Made by a program: the position numbers and the translations under genes
Assembly: GCA_938022485.1 (NCBI GenBank)
Contig: CALIEE010000148.1
Span: forward strand, 1 to 7,325
DNA from: an uncultured bacterium
Lineage (GTDB): Bacteria; Bdellovibrionota_C; UBA2361; SZUA-149; CALKYB01
Reading direction: 5' to 3'
DNA: 7,325 nucleotides
Notes under the pieces: model-generated
Told to the model about the DNA's origin: nothing
The model's database searches: none
The model's input: only the letters and a program-made list of their open reading frames with translations
In this document: in pieces, positions 1 through 6,154 of the stretch
Layout of the letters: the number at the start of each line of letters is the position of its first letter
Position numbering within the stretch: the first letter of the stretch is position 1

Positions 1-213
1 TCTGAATTGGCAGTTTTCTTTGAAGAAAAATAAACTTTTTTGGTAATTTTTAGGTTTTGTTCCAGGGGGAGGATGTTTCATCGATGATCTTGGAGTTATA
101 GAATAGTTGCCAAGTGAGAAAGTTTTCCCATTCCAATCATAAATGCGAAAAATACTAGTTTCTTGCCATGATTTTGACCCTCGATGATTGTTTTTACAGC
201 TTACGATTTCTGT
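1..213 (-). other. Open reading frame of unknown status, running off the left edge
   Basis: On the minus strand a frame is open for 71 codons from just after a TGA at 216-214 to the window edge. It has a protein-like composition, including IFRIYDWNGKTFSLGNYSI around residues 21-39 and a Pro-rich stretch MKHPPPGTKP at residues 45-54. It has no ATG, GTG or TTG before the ATG at 81-79, which lacks a Shine-Dalgarno sequence. A second frame directly upstream (274-194) is hydrophobic, with IALLTLVF in it, and would join this one through a single +1 shift near 196. This could be a decayed or frameshifted gene, the start of a gene using the ATG at 81, or chance in AT-rich spacer. I do not recognise the product. 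Confidence 0.22.
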
Positions 214-304
214 TCATGGCTAGACGGAAGCTTGCTTCAAAAACTAATGTTAGCAGAGCTATCTGAATTTGATCTTATTGGATATAGTTTCTTTAGGATT
301 AGTA
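214..304. other. AT-rich spacer downstream of the dcd-like gene
   Basis: Together with bases 1-213 this forms a stretch of about 300 bases without a recognised gene. No tRNA-like fold or strong intrinsic terminator is visible. The best hairpins on the minus strand are short: a 4-bp GAAG/CTTC stem at 238-227, and a CTAA/TTAG repeat with a 2-base loop followed by TTTTT near 253-239. Either is too weak to call as the end of the heme operon transcript. Confidence 0.3.
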
Positions 305-841
305 CTATTCTTCAGGTTTTTCTCGGGCAGAATGTCTGAGAGCGGGAAAAAACTCTTCTGACCAAGCTCTAGTTGTTCCCCTCTGGCCCTGATAATGACC
401 TGTTCCCTTCTCTCCGTATGCAACTTCAGGGGGTGTCTCCATCTGGTAAAAAACAATTTGGGCAACTCTCATTCCTGTGGCTAGTCTTCTAGGATAGGGA
501 CCCAGATTCTGAAGTTCTAGAGTGACTTGACCTTGAAAGTTACAATCAATCCAGCCGCTAAGGCTATGGTTTAGCCAAAGTCGTCCCAAGGAGCTCTTAA
601 GTTTTAGGTCCCCAACAACATCTCTTGGTAAAGCTATGACTTCTGCTGTCGTGGCAAGCACAACCTCGTTTGGAAATAGGACTAGCTCCTTAGCATGGAA
701 TTCTTCAGGATCTCTGGTTGGGCAGATCCAGTGGTCCCCCAGTGTGATATCATAGCTAGCTGGGTTCACATTTTCAGGACTAAAAGGTTCAACCCCTCCT
801 TCACTACCCCATTTTTTTATCCAATGATCAGGTTTTACCAT
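305..841 (-). CDS. dcd: dCTP deaminase / dUTPase family protein
   Basis: This is a small (178 aa) cytosolic enzyme of the trimeric dUTPase/dCTP deaminase fold. It would convert dCTP to dUTP, or directly to dUMP if bifunctional, feeding thymidylate synthesis. Visible family motifs are NPASYDITLGD (residues 26-36), KSSLGR (82-87), SGWID (95-99), TLELQN (107-112, with Glu109 at the position of the deaminase catalytic Glu) and the C-terminal nucleotide-closing segment around GHYQGQRGT (148-156). Length is normal for the family. SSLGR plus GWID resembles bifunctional archaeal DCD-DUT as I remember it. Lys82 replaces the Arg usual at the start of the RSS motif. I chose the ATG at 841-839 because AAAGGA lies 9 nt upstream (856-851) and conserved sequence begins there. 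An in-frame GTG at 898 would add 19 unsupported residues inside hemY. It overlaps the hemY end by 14 nt, implying coupled translation. The family is sure; the exact reaction is less so. Confidence 0.88.
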   Translation of the reverse strand: MVKPDHWIKKWGSEGGVEPFSPENVNPASYDITLGDHWICPTRDPEEFHAKELVLFPNEVVLATTAEVIALPRDVVGDLKLKSSLGRLWLNHSLSGWIDCNFQGQVTLELQNLGPYPRRLATGMRVAQIVFYQMETPPEVAYGEKGTGHYQGQRGTTRAWSEEFFPALRHSAREKPEE

Positions 842-2225
842 TTCCCTTTTTCCTTTGTTCTGAAAGCTCTCTTGCGAGACTCTCAATGATTCTTTCACTA
901 ACTTTGGTGCTCTCTAAAACCCGGTCATTAAGACTGATGCCACGCAACCAGTTGGAGCAAAAAATAAGGCCTGGGTTATTTTCTTCGATCTTGTTTATTG
1001 ACTTAACTAGCTCATGGTGTCCAAGTGGGTAGTTGGGAATGGAGTTTTTCCAAGCCTTAACTTTCAGAACTATGGGCTTGGCTTCGGATCCAATCAATTG
1101 ATTTAGTTCTTCAACAACCTGCTCTTGCCACTTAGTGTCTTCTATATCAGATGCTTCAGGTAGGTGGGCTCCTCCAGAGAAGCAAGTGAGAAGATGTTGA
1201 TCCTCAGGGCTTCTTCCTTCGAAAACGCTAGAGCTAAATATTGCACCCATTAAAGCAAGTTTTTCACTGGGTGGAATCAGGGCGCCAAAGCCGTCAAGTG
1301 GTTCTGAAACTGCTTTTTTAGGATAACTGAGTTGCATAACTCCCACTGAGGCATGGGGAATACTATCGATATCTTTACTGAGAGCTGGGTCTAAATTTTT
1401 TACTAAATGCGAAGTTGCTTTAGCTGGGGTGGTTAAAACCAGGTAGTCGGATACGACTTCACGTCCATCACTTGTTTCAATAAGCCATTTTTGATCGTCT
1501 TTTTTAAAACCGGTTATTTCGGTCTTCATCCACTTTTCTTTTATTTGAGCACTTAGAGCTTCAACTAGAGTGCTAAGTCCCCCATTGAAACTTCCAATCT
1601 TGTTCTTTTTCTTATTTTTTCTGAGAGTTTTAGCTAGGCCTAGGAATAAAGAGTGATACTCTTTCTCTAGTTGCCACAAAGTGGGCAGAGCGCTTCTTGC
1701 GCTAAGCTTGGTGATATCTGCAGCCCAAACCCCACTGAGTCCAGCAGCTACTACTGTATTAGTAAATTCTTCACCGAAGTGACGGGACATGAAACGCTGA
1801 ACCGACTCATCTTCCAGTTTGTGTCGTCGTGGTAGGACAGCCGCCATTAGCCTAAGCTTCGCTGCTGCTGAGAGTAATTGAGAAGAGACCAAATCCATTG
1901 GCTTGAACGGCACTGGGTCTAGTCTAAATCCTCCGACGGGCTTTCTCCTAGCAATGTATCTCTTTTTGGCAGTGTCTTTAGGGTTTAAAACTTTTTCCTC
2001 TAGTCCGAGAGTCAAAATCAGCTCAGCCATTTCGGCTTTGATCATGGCTGAGTTTGGGCCATTCTCGATTAAGAAATCGCCAGCTGCTTCAGACTCTATT
2101 ACTCCTCCTTCTGTCTGCTTTTTTTCCACCAGCAGGCAATCAACCCCAGCTTGCTGAAGTCTAAAAGAAAGAGAAAGGCCCGAAAGTCCGGCTCCAACTA
2201 TGGTCACTTGAGTTTTCTTTTTCAC
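828..2225 (-). CDS. hemY: HemY-type FAD-dependent protoporphyrinogen/coproporphyrinogen oxidase
   Basis: This is an oxygen-dependent FAD enzyme of late heme synthesis. It oxidises protoporphyrinogen IX to protoporphyrin IX, or coproporphyrinogen III to coproporphyrin III (CgoX role). The protein is about 465 aa, normal for the family. It opens with a Rossmann dinucleotide motif VGAGLSGLS (residues 10-18) and an acidic strand end LLVEKK. The centre has SGVWAADITKLSARSALP, the family's substrate-domain signature, and FNGGLSTLVEAL. The C-terminus carries NWLRGISLNDRV, the conserved FAD-contacting end. There is no signal peptide or membrane helix, so it is soluble or peripherally membrane-bound. 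The GTG start at 2225 overlaps the hemE stop as GTGA. A TTG two codons upstream (2231) is the alternative. Neither has a Shine-Dalgarno sequence, which fits translational coupling. HemE is directly upstream, supporting the heme assignment over other amine-oxidase-like flavoproteins. PPO versus CgoX cannot be decided here. Confidence 0.92.
   Translation of the reverse strand: MKKKTQVTIVGAGLSGLSLSFRLQQAGVDCLLVEKKQTEGGVIESEAAGDFLIENGPNSAMIKAEMAELILTLGLEEKVLNPKDTAKKRYIARRKPVGGFRLDPVPFKPMDLVSSQLLSAAAKLRLMAAVLPRRHKLEDESVQRFMSRHFGEEFTNTVVAAGLSGVWAADITKLSARSALPTLWQLEKEYHSLFLGLAKTLRKNKKKNKIGSFNGGLSTLVEALSAQIKEKWMKTEITGFKKDDQKWLIETSDGREVVSDYLVLTTPAKATSHLVKNLDPALSKDIDSIPHASVGVMQLSYPKKAVSEPLDGFGALIPPSEKLALMGAIFSSSVFEGRSPEDQHLLTCFSGGAHLPEASDIEDTKWQEQVVEELNQLIGSEAKPIVLKVKAWKNSIPNYPLGHHELVKSINKIEENNPGLIFCSNWLRGISLNDRVLESTKVSERIIESLARELSEQRKKGNGKT
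851..856 (-). promoter_or_regulatory. Ribosome binding site of the dcd-like gene
   Basis: AAAGGA on the minus strand lies 9 nt before the ATG at 841, inside the 3' end of the hemY-like gene. It decides for this start over the upstream in-frame GTG at 898. Confidence 0.6.
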
Positions 2226-3271
2226 TGCCAAGTAGAAGATGAGTTTTTGATTGTATCAACAAAAGCACGAACGGAGTCGATAGGTGTTCGTTGTAAAACA
2301 CCGTGACCTAGATTTGCTACATAGCCAGTAGGGCTGGATAAGTCAGAGAGCATTTTTTTTGTTTCTATTTGAACAGAGCCAGCCGATTTGAAAAGAGATC
2401 CGGCTTCGTAGTTTCCTTGAACGGCTATTTTTTTAGCTTTCGCCAGTTCTAAAGTTTCAGTTAGAGGAGTTCTAGAGTCGATTCCAATACAGTCTGGAGC
2501 AGCTTCGAGCATGGCGGGTATTAGATGATTCGCTCCATTGGCATAATAAATGATTGGGGTGCCAGTCTTTTTTATTTTTTCAATGATTCTAGCCGCGGGT
2601 GAAAAAGCTATATTTCGGAATTCTTTTTCAGGTAGCAGTCCGGCCCAGGTATCAAATAGTTGGACAGCATCAGCTCCGGCTTCGATTTGCATTAGCAAAT
2701 ACTCTTCGATGACATCGGCTAGTTTATTGAGTAGTAGTTTTAGCGCTTCCGGGTTTTGGTTGGCGAAGACCAAACTGCCAGCAAAGTTTTTTAACGGTCC
2801 TTGGTCAAGGATATAACAAGCTAGAGTCCAGGGAGCTCCGGCAAAGCCTAGAATGGTCTTTTTGTCTTTTTGATTGTTGTTAAGCTCTTTTTTTAGAGAG
2901 CTGATAGCTTGACCAACAAAAGAGCATTGTTCAGCGACACCTTGAGTCTTTAAGGCCTCGACATCTGAGATCATCTTAATTTTATTTTCTATTGAGGGCC
3001 CAGGGTTGAAATCTATACCAATCCCCATTGGCTCTAGCGGCAGCAAGATATCGGCAAATATGATCGAAGCATCCATGTCGAATTCTTTCATTGGTTGCAG
3101 AGAGACTTCGACCGCTAGTTCGGGGGAACGGCATAATTCTAAGAATGTGTAGCGCTCCTTGAGGGCTCTATATTGCTTCATATATCTGCCAGCCTGGCGC
3201 ATTAGCCAGACCGGGGGGCGAGGGATATCTTCAAAGCGTAAGGCTTTTAACATTAGTGGGGATTCTGACAT
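2222..3271 (-). CDS. hemE: Uroporphyrinogen III decarboxylase
   Basis: This cytosolic, cofactor-free enzyme removes four carboxyl groups from uroporphyrinogen III to give coproporphyrinogen III, the branch toward heme. The protein is 349 aa, full length for the family. Both family signatures are present: PPVWLMRQAGRYMKQY (residues 19-34, with the substrate-binding Arg pair) and GFAGAPWT (142-149). Further conserved sites are the catalytic Asp in FADIL (Asp74), Tyr153 in ACYILDQG, LFDTWAG (205-211) and the C-terminal GHGVLQRTP (322-330) with its conserved His. The ATG at 3271 is the natural start, since conserved sequence begins soon after. It has no Shine-Dalgarno sequence; a possible leaderless promoter is described separately. 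It is the first gene of the minus-strand cluster and overlaps the HemY-type gene by 4 nt. All key residues are intact. Confidence 0.97.
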   Translation of the reverse strand: MSESPLMLKALRFEDIPRPPVWLMRQAGRYMKQYRALKERYTFLELCRSPELAVEVSLQPMKEFDMDASIIFADILLPLEPMGIGIDFNPGPSIENKIKMISDVEALKTQGVAEQCSFVGQAISSLKKELNNNQKDKKTILGFAGAPWTLACYILDQGPLKNFAGSLVFANQNPEALKLLLNKLADVIEEYLLMQIEAGADAVQLFDTWAGLLPEKEFRNIAFSPAARIIEKIKKTGTPIIYYANGANHLIPAMLEAAPDCIGIDSRTPLTETLELAKAKKIAVQGNYEAGSLFKSAGSVQIETKKMLSDLSSPTGYVANLGHGVLQRTPIDSVRAFVDTIKNSSSTWQ

Positions 3272-3277
3272 GGCGGG

Positions 3278-3307
3278 TTTTTAGCAAAGGGTTAGTAAAT
3301 GAGTCAA
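3278..3307 (-). promoter_or_regulatory. Candidate sigma70-type promoter of hemE (possibly leaderless)
   Basis: TTGACT (5 of 6 bases match TTGACA) and TAAAAA (4 of 6 match TATAAT) are separated by 18 bp. Six bases, CCCGCC, lie between the -10 box and the ATG at 3271, so transcription would begin at or next to the start codon. This agrees with the lack of a Shine-Dalgarno sequence before hemE. The -10 match is modest. Confidence 0.3.
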
Positions 3308-3361
3308 AATTAGAAGTATTATTTGTTGTTCTAGTGGCTCGGCAGGCTGTAGGTAATGGGT

Positions 3362-3367
3362 AGGAGA
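3362..3367 (+). promoter_or_regulatory. Ribosome binding site of the amidotransferase gene
   Basis: AGGAGA lies 9 nt before an in-frame TTG at 3377. It falls downstream of the in-frame ATG at 3356, so it can only serve the TTG. This is the strongest Shine-Dalgarno sequence in the window and decides the start. Confidence 0.6.
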
Positions 3368-3376
3368 ATTAGTGAC

Positions 3377-4084
3377 TTGAGCAAATTGCGTATTCATAGC
3401 ATTCGGCATGTTTCCTTTGAGGGAATTGGGCGAATAGAGAACTGGGCCACGGAGAAGGGGCACAATCTTTCTAGTACCCTGATTTACGAGGGAGAATCTC
3501 TCCCAGAGCCTGATAGTTTTGATTGGTTGGTGGTAATGGGAGGGCCGATGGGGGCTTACGAAAAAGATAAATTCCCTTGGCTTGTTAAAGAAATCGAATT
3601 TATCCGGCAGGTCATAGCCTCAGGAAAGCAAGTTTTGGGAATTTGTCTCGGTATTCAACTAATAGCTGAGGCACTTGGGGCTGAAGTCTTCAAAGGAAAG
3701 CCAGGAATGGAGATAGGCTGGTTCCCGGTGAAGCTTACTGAGGCCGGCCAAAACTCCCCGTATTTCGAAGATTTTCCTAGAGTTTTCACTCCTGTTCAAT
3801 GGCATGGCGATACCTTTGATTTGCCAGAGGGGGCCGAGAGGCTTGTGGAGGGGAGTGTCTATGAAAACCAATCTTTTTCTTATGGTAGTAATGTGTTGGG
3901 ACTTCAGTTTCACCTAGAGTTTTCAGCTAGCTGTATTGATCGGCTGGGCAAAGGAGCGGGAATTCCTAATCCTGGTTCAGGGATTCAAAGTTTGGAAGAG
4001 GTTTTGTCCCGAAAAGATTTGTTTTTGCAAGGGGAGCTATTACTGCAAAAGCTACTGGATAATATGGCTAAGAGGGCCGCTTAG
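3377..4084 (+). CDS. Class I glutamine amidotransferase (GMP synthase-like GATase1 domain protein)
   Basis: This 235-aa protein is a single class I GATase domain that would hydrolyse glutamine (or a gamma-glutamyl compound) to release ammonia. The triad is intact: the nucleophile Cys90 in LGICLGIQ, with His179 and Glu181 in LQFHLEF. VMGGPMGAY (residues 53-61) forms the oxyanion-side loop. The N-terminus RIHSIRHVSFEGIG and the segment VQWHGDTFDLP are typical of stand-alone GMP-synthase-like GATases. There is no fused synthetase domain and no amide-acceptor enzyme beside it, so substrate and partner are unknown. TTG at 3377 is preferred because AGGAGA sits 9 nt upstream. The ATG at 3356 would add 7 residues and has a poor site. 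It is the only plus-strand gene here, divergent from hemE and convergent with the acyl-CoA synthetase gene, so it is probably transcribed alone. Confidence 0.9.
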   Translation: MSKLRIHSIRHVSFEGIGRIENWATEKGHNLSSTLIYEGESLPEPDSFDWLVVMGGPMGAYEKDKFPWLVKEIEFIRQVIASGKQVLGICLGIQLIAEALGAEVFKGKPGMEIGWFPVKLTEAGQNSPYFEDFPRVFTPVQWHGDTFDLPEGAERLVEGSVYENQSFSYGSNVLGLQFHLEFSASCIDRLGKGAGIPNPGSGIQSLEEVLSRKDLFLQGELLLQKLLDNMAKRAA

Positions 4085-4088
4085 CTAT
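4064..4088. terminator. Hairpin at the convergent gene junction, possible bidirectional terminator
   Basis: ATGGCTAAG (4064-4072) and CTTAGCTAT (4080-4088) form a 9-bp stem with one G-U pair and a 7-base loop. It covers the amidotransferase stop codon and sits just beyond the end of the acyl-CoA synthetase gene. Neither strand has a U-tract directly after it, so it is not a textbook intrinsic terminator. Its position between two convergent genes 7 nt apart suggests a role in ending or stabilising both transcripts. Confidence 0.35.
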
Positions 4089-4091
4089 GCG

Positions 4092-6086
4092 CTAGTTTCG
4101 ATAGATAGACTCGATTTCGCCTAGGTATTTTTCAACTACTTTTTTTCTCTTTAGTTTTAGGGTTGGGGATAGTAACCCATTTTCAATTGTAAAGTCCTCG
4201 GCCAGTACTCTGTACCGTTTTACTTCTTCGTAGCTCGCTAGGTCCGCATGAACTTTGTCTATTTCGCTGTCTAGTAAATCTCTCACTTTAGGATGATCGG
4301 CTAGATTGCTTAGAGAATGATCCTCGCCAGGCAGATTAGCTGCCGCCCAAGAAGCGATATTTTCAGGATCAAGAGTAAATAAGCCCACTAAATAGGGTTT
4401 TCTATCCCCATAAACTAGAGCTTGGGATACAAAAGGTATGGTCTTTAACTTACCTTCTATTTTTTGAGGCGGAATGTTTTTCCCCCCAGCATTGACTATC
4501 AAGTCTTTCTTTCTGTCGGTTATTTTAATGAAACCTTCGGAGTCAATTTCAGCTATATCTCCGGTGCTAAACCAACCTTCCTCTGAGAAAGATTTTTTAG
4601 TAGCTTCGGGCATGCGATTATAGCCGACTGCAACATTGGGACCGCGCGTTATTAGCTCACCGTCTTTTTCTAATTTTACTTCAACATTTCGAAAAACTCT
4701 TCCGACTGTGCCAAAACGGTTCCTCTGCTTTGTGTTAGCTGAGAGGGCAGGGGTGGTTTCGGTGAGTCCATAGCCTTCGAGGATTAGAATCCCTAGAGAG
4801 TCAAAGAATCTTGCTACTTGTTCATCTAATGGTGCCCCACCGGATACGCAGTGAGACAGCTTGTTTCCAAAAACAGAAGTTCTTATTTTCTTGATAACTT
4901 TATCAGCTAAGGTGAACCTAGTTTTATCAACTGGGCCAAGTGAACCTTTCTGTTCAAGCTTGTCCTTAAGTGGTTTCCAGTTCCCCATAGCCCATGCAAT
5001 TAGTGGTTTCATGATCAAGCCTGCAGTGCTTGTCTTTCCCTGAACTGAGGTCATCACTTTTTCATAAATCCTTGGCACGGAAGGTAGGATTTCTGGGTTA
5101 GAGTTTTGAATGTCACTGAAAAGTTGCTTAGCATCAAACTCTGATTTTCTTTTATTTACTATCGCTGGGAAAATTAAGTCTCCACCTGCAGCAATTGCCC
5201 CGTAGAAAATGAATCTGGCAAACGAGTGAGCTAGGGGAAGAAATAGAAATACTCCGGATCCGCTTCCAATTAGTCCGCTGAGCAGTAACGAGTTTAGCAG
5301 GGAAAGATGATTGTCGTGAGTTTGAACTACTCCTTTAGGTATTCCAGTTGTTCCGGAGGTATAAACTATTGAAGCTAAGTCAGTTCGTTTTACTTTAGCC
5401 AAGTCGTAGCGAACTAGTTCAACCATTTCCGCTGTTTCTACTCCTTTGGAGTATTTTCCAGGTTTTATGATTTCCTGCCAGTCGTAGAGGCGAGATTGAA
5501 AGTTACTTGATTGAATTTGTTCGAAGCAAATCACTCCTTGAATATTAAGCTTTACCTCTCCGCCATCGAAGCCTTCAGTTTCCGGAATCGAAGAAGGGGC
5601 TGAATCAATCTCAGCGAGTTTGTCTAGCTGCTCTTGGTTCTCGCAAAAAATTATCTGTGCTTCAGAGTTCCAAAGAATAAATGCCGCTTCGGAAGAAGTT
5701 AACGAATGGTAAACTGGAGTGGATATTGCTCCTAAGCTCAGAATAGCTAGGTCTGCCAGGGCCCATTCAACCCTGGTGAAGGATAGAACTGCAACCTTGT
5801 CCCCCTTCTTCACTCCTAACTCATCTCTGAGAAAAGATGCTACTCGCGCTACCTGACTAGCGGCTTCTCCCCAAGTTAGCTCATTCCATTCACCAGAGTC
5901 GAAATCTCTGCTTTTAGCGAAAAGTCGCCCACTCGATGCTGCCGCAGTATTAAAGAATCTCTGCCCTAGGTTTTCTTCAAGTATGTCATCAGGGCGAGGA
6001 GCGTCTATGTCAGTGTGATCGCTATTCCCCCATCGGGAGTTTGTCAGAGTTGTTCCTTGAGGGCGCAGGTCTTGCTTAGAGTTCAC
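4092..6086 (-). CDS. Long-chain fatty-acid-CoA ligase (AMP-forming), FadD15-like
   Basis: This enzyme of the ANL superfamily activates a fatty acid with ATP to an acyl-adenylate and then an acyl-CoA, at the membrane or in the cytosol. Motifs appear in order over 664 aa: YTSGTTGIPKG (242-252, phosphate loop), FLPLAHSFAR (282-291), SGGAPLD (415-421), EGYGLTETTP (437-446, adenine and Mg site), GWFSTGD (504-510), DRKKDLIVNAGGKNI (524-538, hinge) and SPTLKLKRK near the end, with the likely catalytic Lys644. It is a little longer than the roughly 600 aa usual for this subgroup. The extra length is an N-terminal extension of about 30 aa and a loop around residues 160-235. The GTG start at 6086 has no Shine-Dalgarno sequence, and an in-frame stop lies about 40 nt upstream with no other start between. 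purM is 68 nt upstream on the same strand, so read-through is possible. The acyl chain preferred is not visible. Confidence 0.94.
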   Translation of the reverse strand: MNSKQDLRPQGTTLTNSRWGNSDHTDIDAPRPDDILEENLGQRFFNTAAASSGRLFAKSRDFDSGEWNELTWGEAASQVARVASFLRDELGVKKGDKVAVLSFTRVEWALADLAILSLGAISTPVYHSLTSSEAAFILWNSEAQIIFCENQEQLDKLAEIDSAPSSIPETEGFDGGEVKLNIQGVICFEQIQSSNFQSRLYDWQEIIKPGKYSKGVETAEMVELVRYDLAKVKRTDLASIVYTSGTTGIPKGVVQTHDNHLSLLNSLLLSGLIGSGSGVFLFLPLAHSFARFIFYGAIAAGGDLIFPAIVNKRKSEFDAKQLFSDIQNSNPEILPSVPRIYEKVMTSVQGKTSTAGLIMKPLIAWAMGNWKPLKDKLEQKGSLGPVDKTRFTLADKVIKKIRTSVFGNKLSHCVSGGAPLDEQVARFFDSLGILILEGYGLTETTPALSANTKQRNRFGTVGRVFRNVEVKLEKDGELITRGPNVAVGYNRMPEATKKSFSEEGWFSTGDIAEIDSEGFIKITDRKKDLIVNAGGKNIPPQKIEGKLKTIPFVSQALVYGDRKPYLVGLFTLDPENIASWAAANLPGEDHSLSNLADHPKVRDLLDSEIDKVHADLASYEEVKRYRVLAEDFTIENGLLSPTLKLKRKKVVEKYLGEIESIYRN

Positions 6087-6154
6087 TGGAGTTGAAGATA
6101 TCTTTGGTTTATCGAAATCTGGATGTTATCACGATCCAAAAGCTTCGAAATTGC
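6087..6154 (-). promoter_or_regulatory. Intergenic gap between purM and the acyl-CoA synthetase gene
   Basis: This 68-nt spacer holds a weak minus-strand hairpin: a 7-bp stem with one G-U pair from 6134-6140 and 6118-6124, and a 9-base loop. It has no U-tract worth the name. TATCTT lies 8 nt before the GTG and matches TATAAT at 4 of 6 positions, without a -35 box. It may be a promoter or simply an operon spacer. Confidence 0.2.

Larger units (their letters stand above)
3272..3376. promoter_or_regulatory. Divergent promoter region between hemE and the amidotransferase gene
   Basis: This 105-bp gap lies between two outward-facing genes and must hold at least one promoter. Toward hemE, a TTGACT box (3307-3302, minus strand) is followed after 18 bp by TAAAAA (3283-3278). 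That would place the transcription start on the hemE ATG itself. Toward the amidotransferase, TATTAT (3317-3322, plus strand) resembles a -10 box, but no good -35 precedes it. No clear operator palindrome is visible. The boxes are inferred from consensus resemblance only. Confidence 0.4.

Noticed and set aside
14..29. Perfect palindrome TTTTCTT/AAGAAAA
   Set aside because: The 2-base centre and A/T-only composition make it a likely by-product of AT-rich spacer rather than a terminator or operator.
259..465. Minus-strand 68-aa open frame over the 3' end of the dcd-like gene
   Set aside because: It lies in another frame of a gene with clear conserved motifs and has no recognisable domain.
305..841. 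Anti-phage defence role for the dCTP deaminase-family protein
   Set aside because: Defence dCTP deaminases I know of carry extra domains or sit in defence islands. This one is a single-domain protein coupled to heme genes.
842..898. Longer dcd-like protein starting at GTG 898
   Set aside because: It has no ribosome site, would lie fully inside the hemY-like coding region and adds residues outside the family domain. ATG 841 has AAAGGA at a good distance.
1903..2157. Plus-strand 84-aa open frame inside the HemY-type gene
   Set aside because: Antisense shadow of a well-supported gene, with low-complexity Ser/Pro-rich translation and no ribosome site seen.
2550..2816. Plus-strand 88-aa open frame inside hemE
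   Set aside because: Antisense shadow. The Ser/Ala-rich sequence mirrors Leu/Ala codons of hemE.
3281..3463. Minus-strand 60-aa open frame across the hemE-amidotransferase intergenic region
   Set aside because: It overlaps the amidotransferase 5' end antisense, has no recognisable domain, and would occupy the promoter region.
3936..4124. Plus-strand 62-aa open frame over the 3' end of the amidotransferase gene
   Set aside because: Shifted-frame shadow of the amidotransferase running into the convergent gene.
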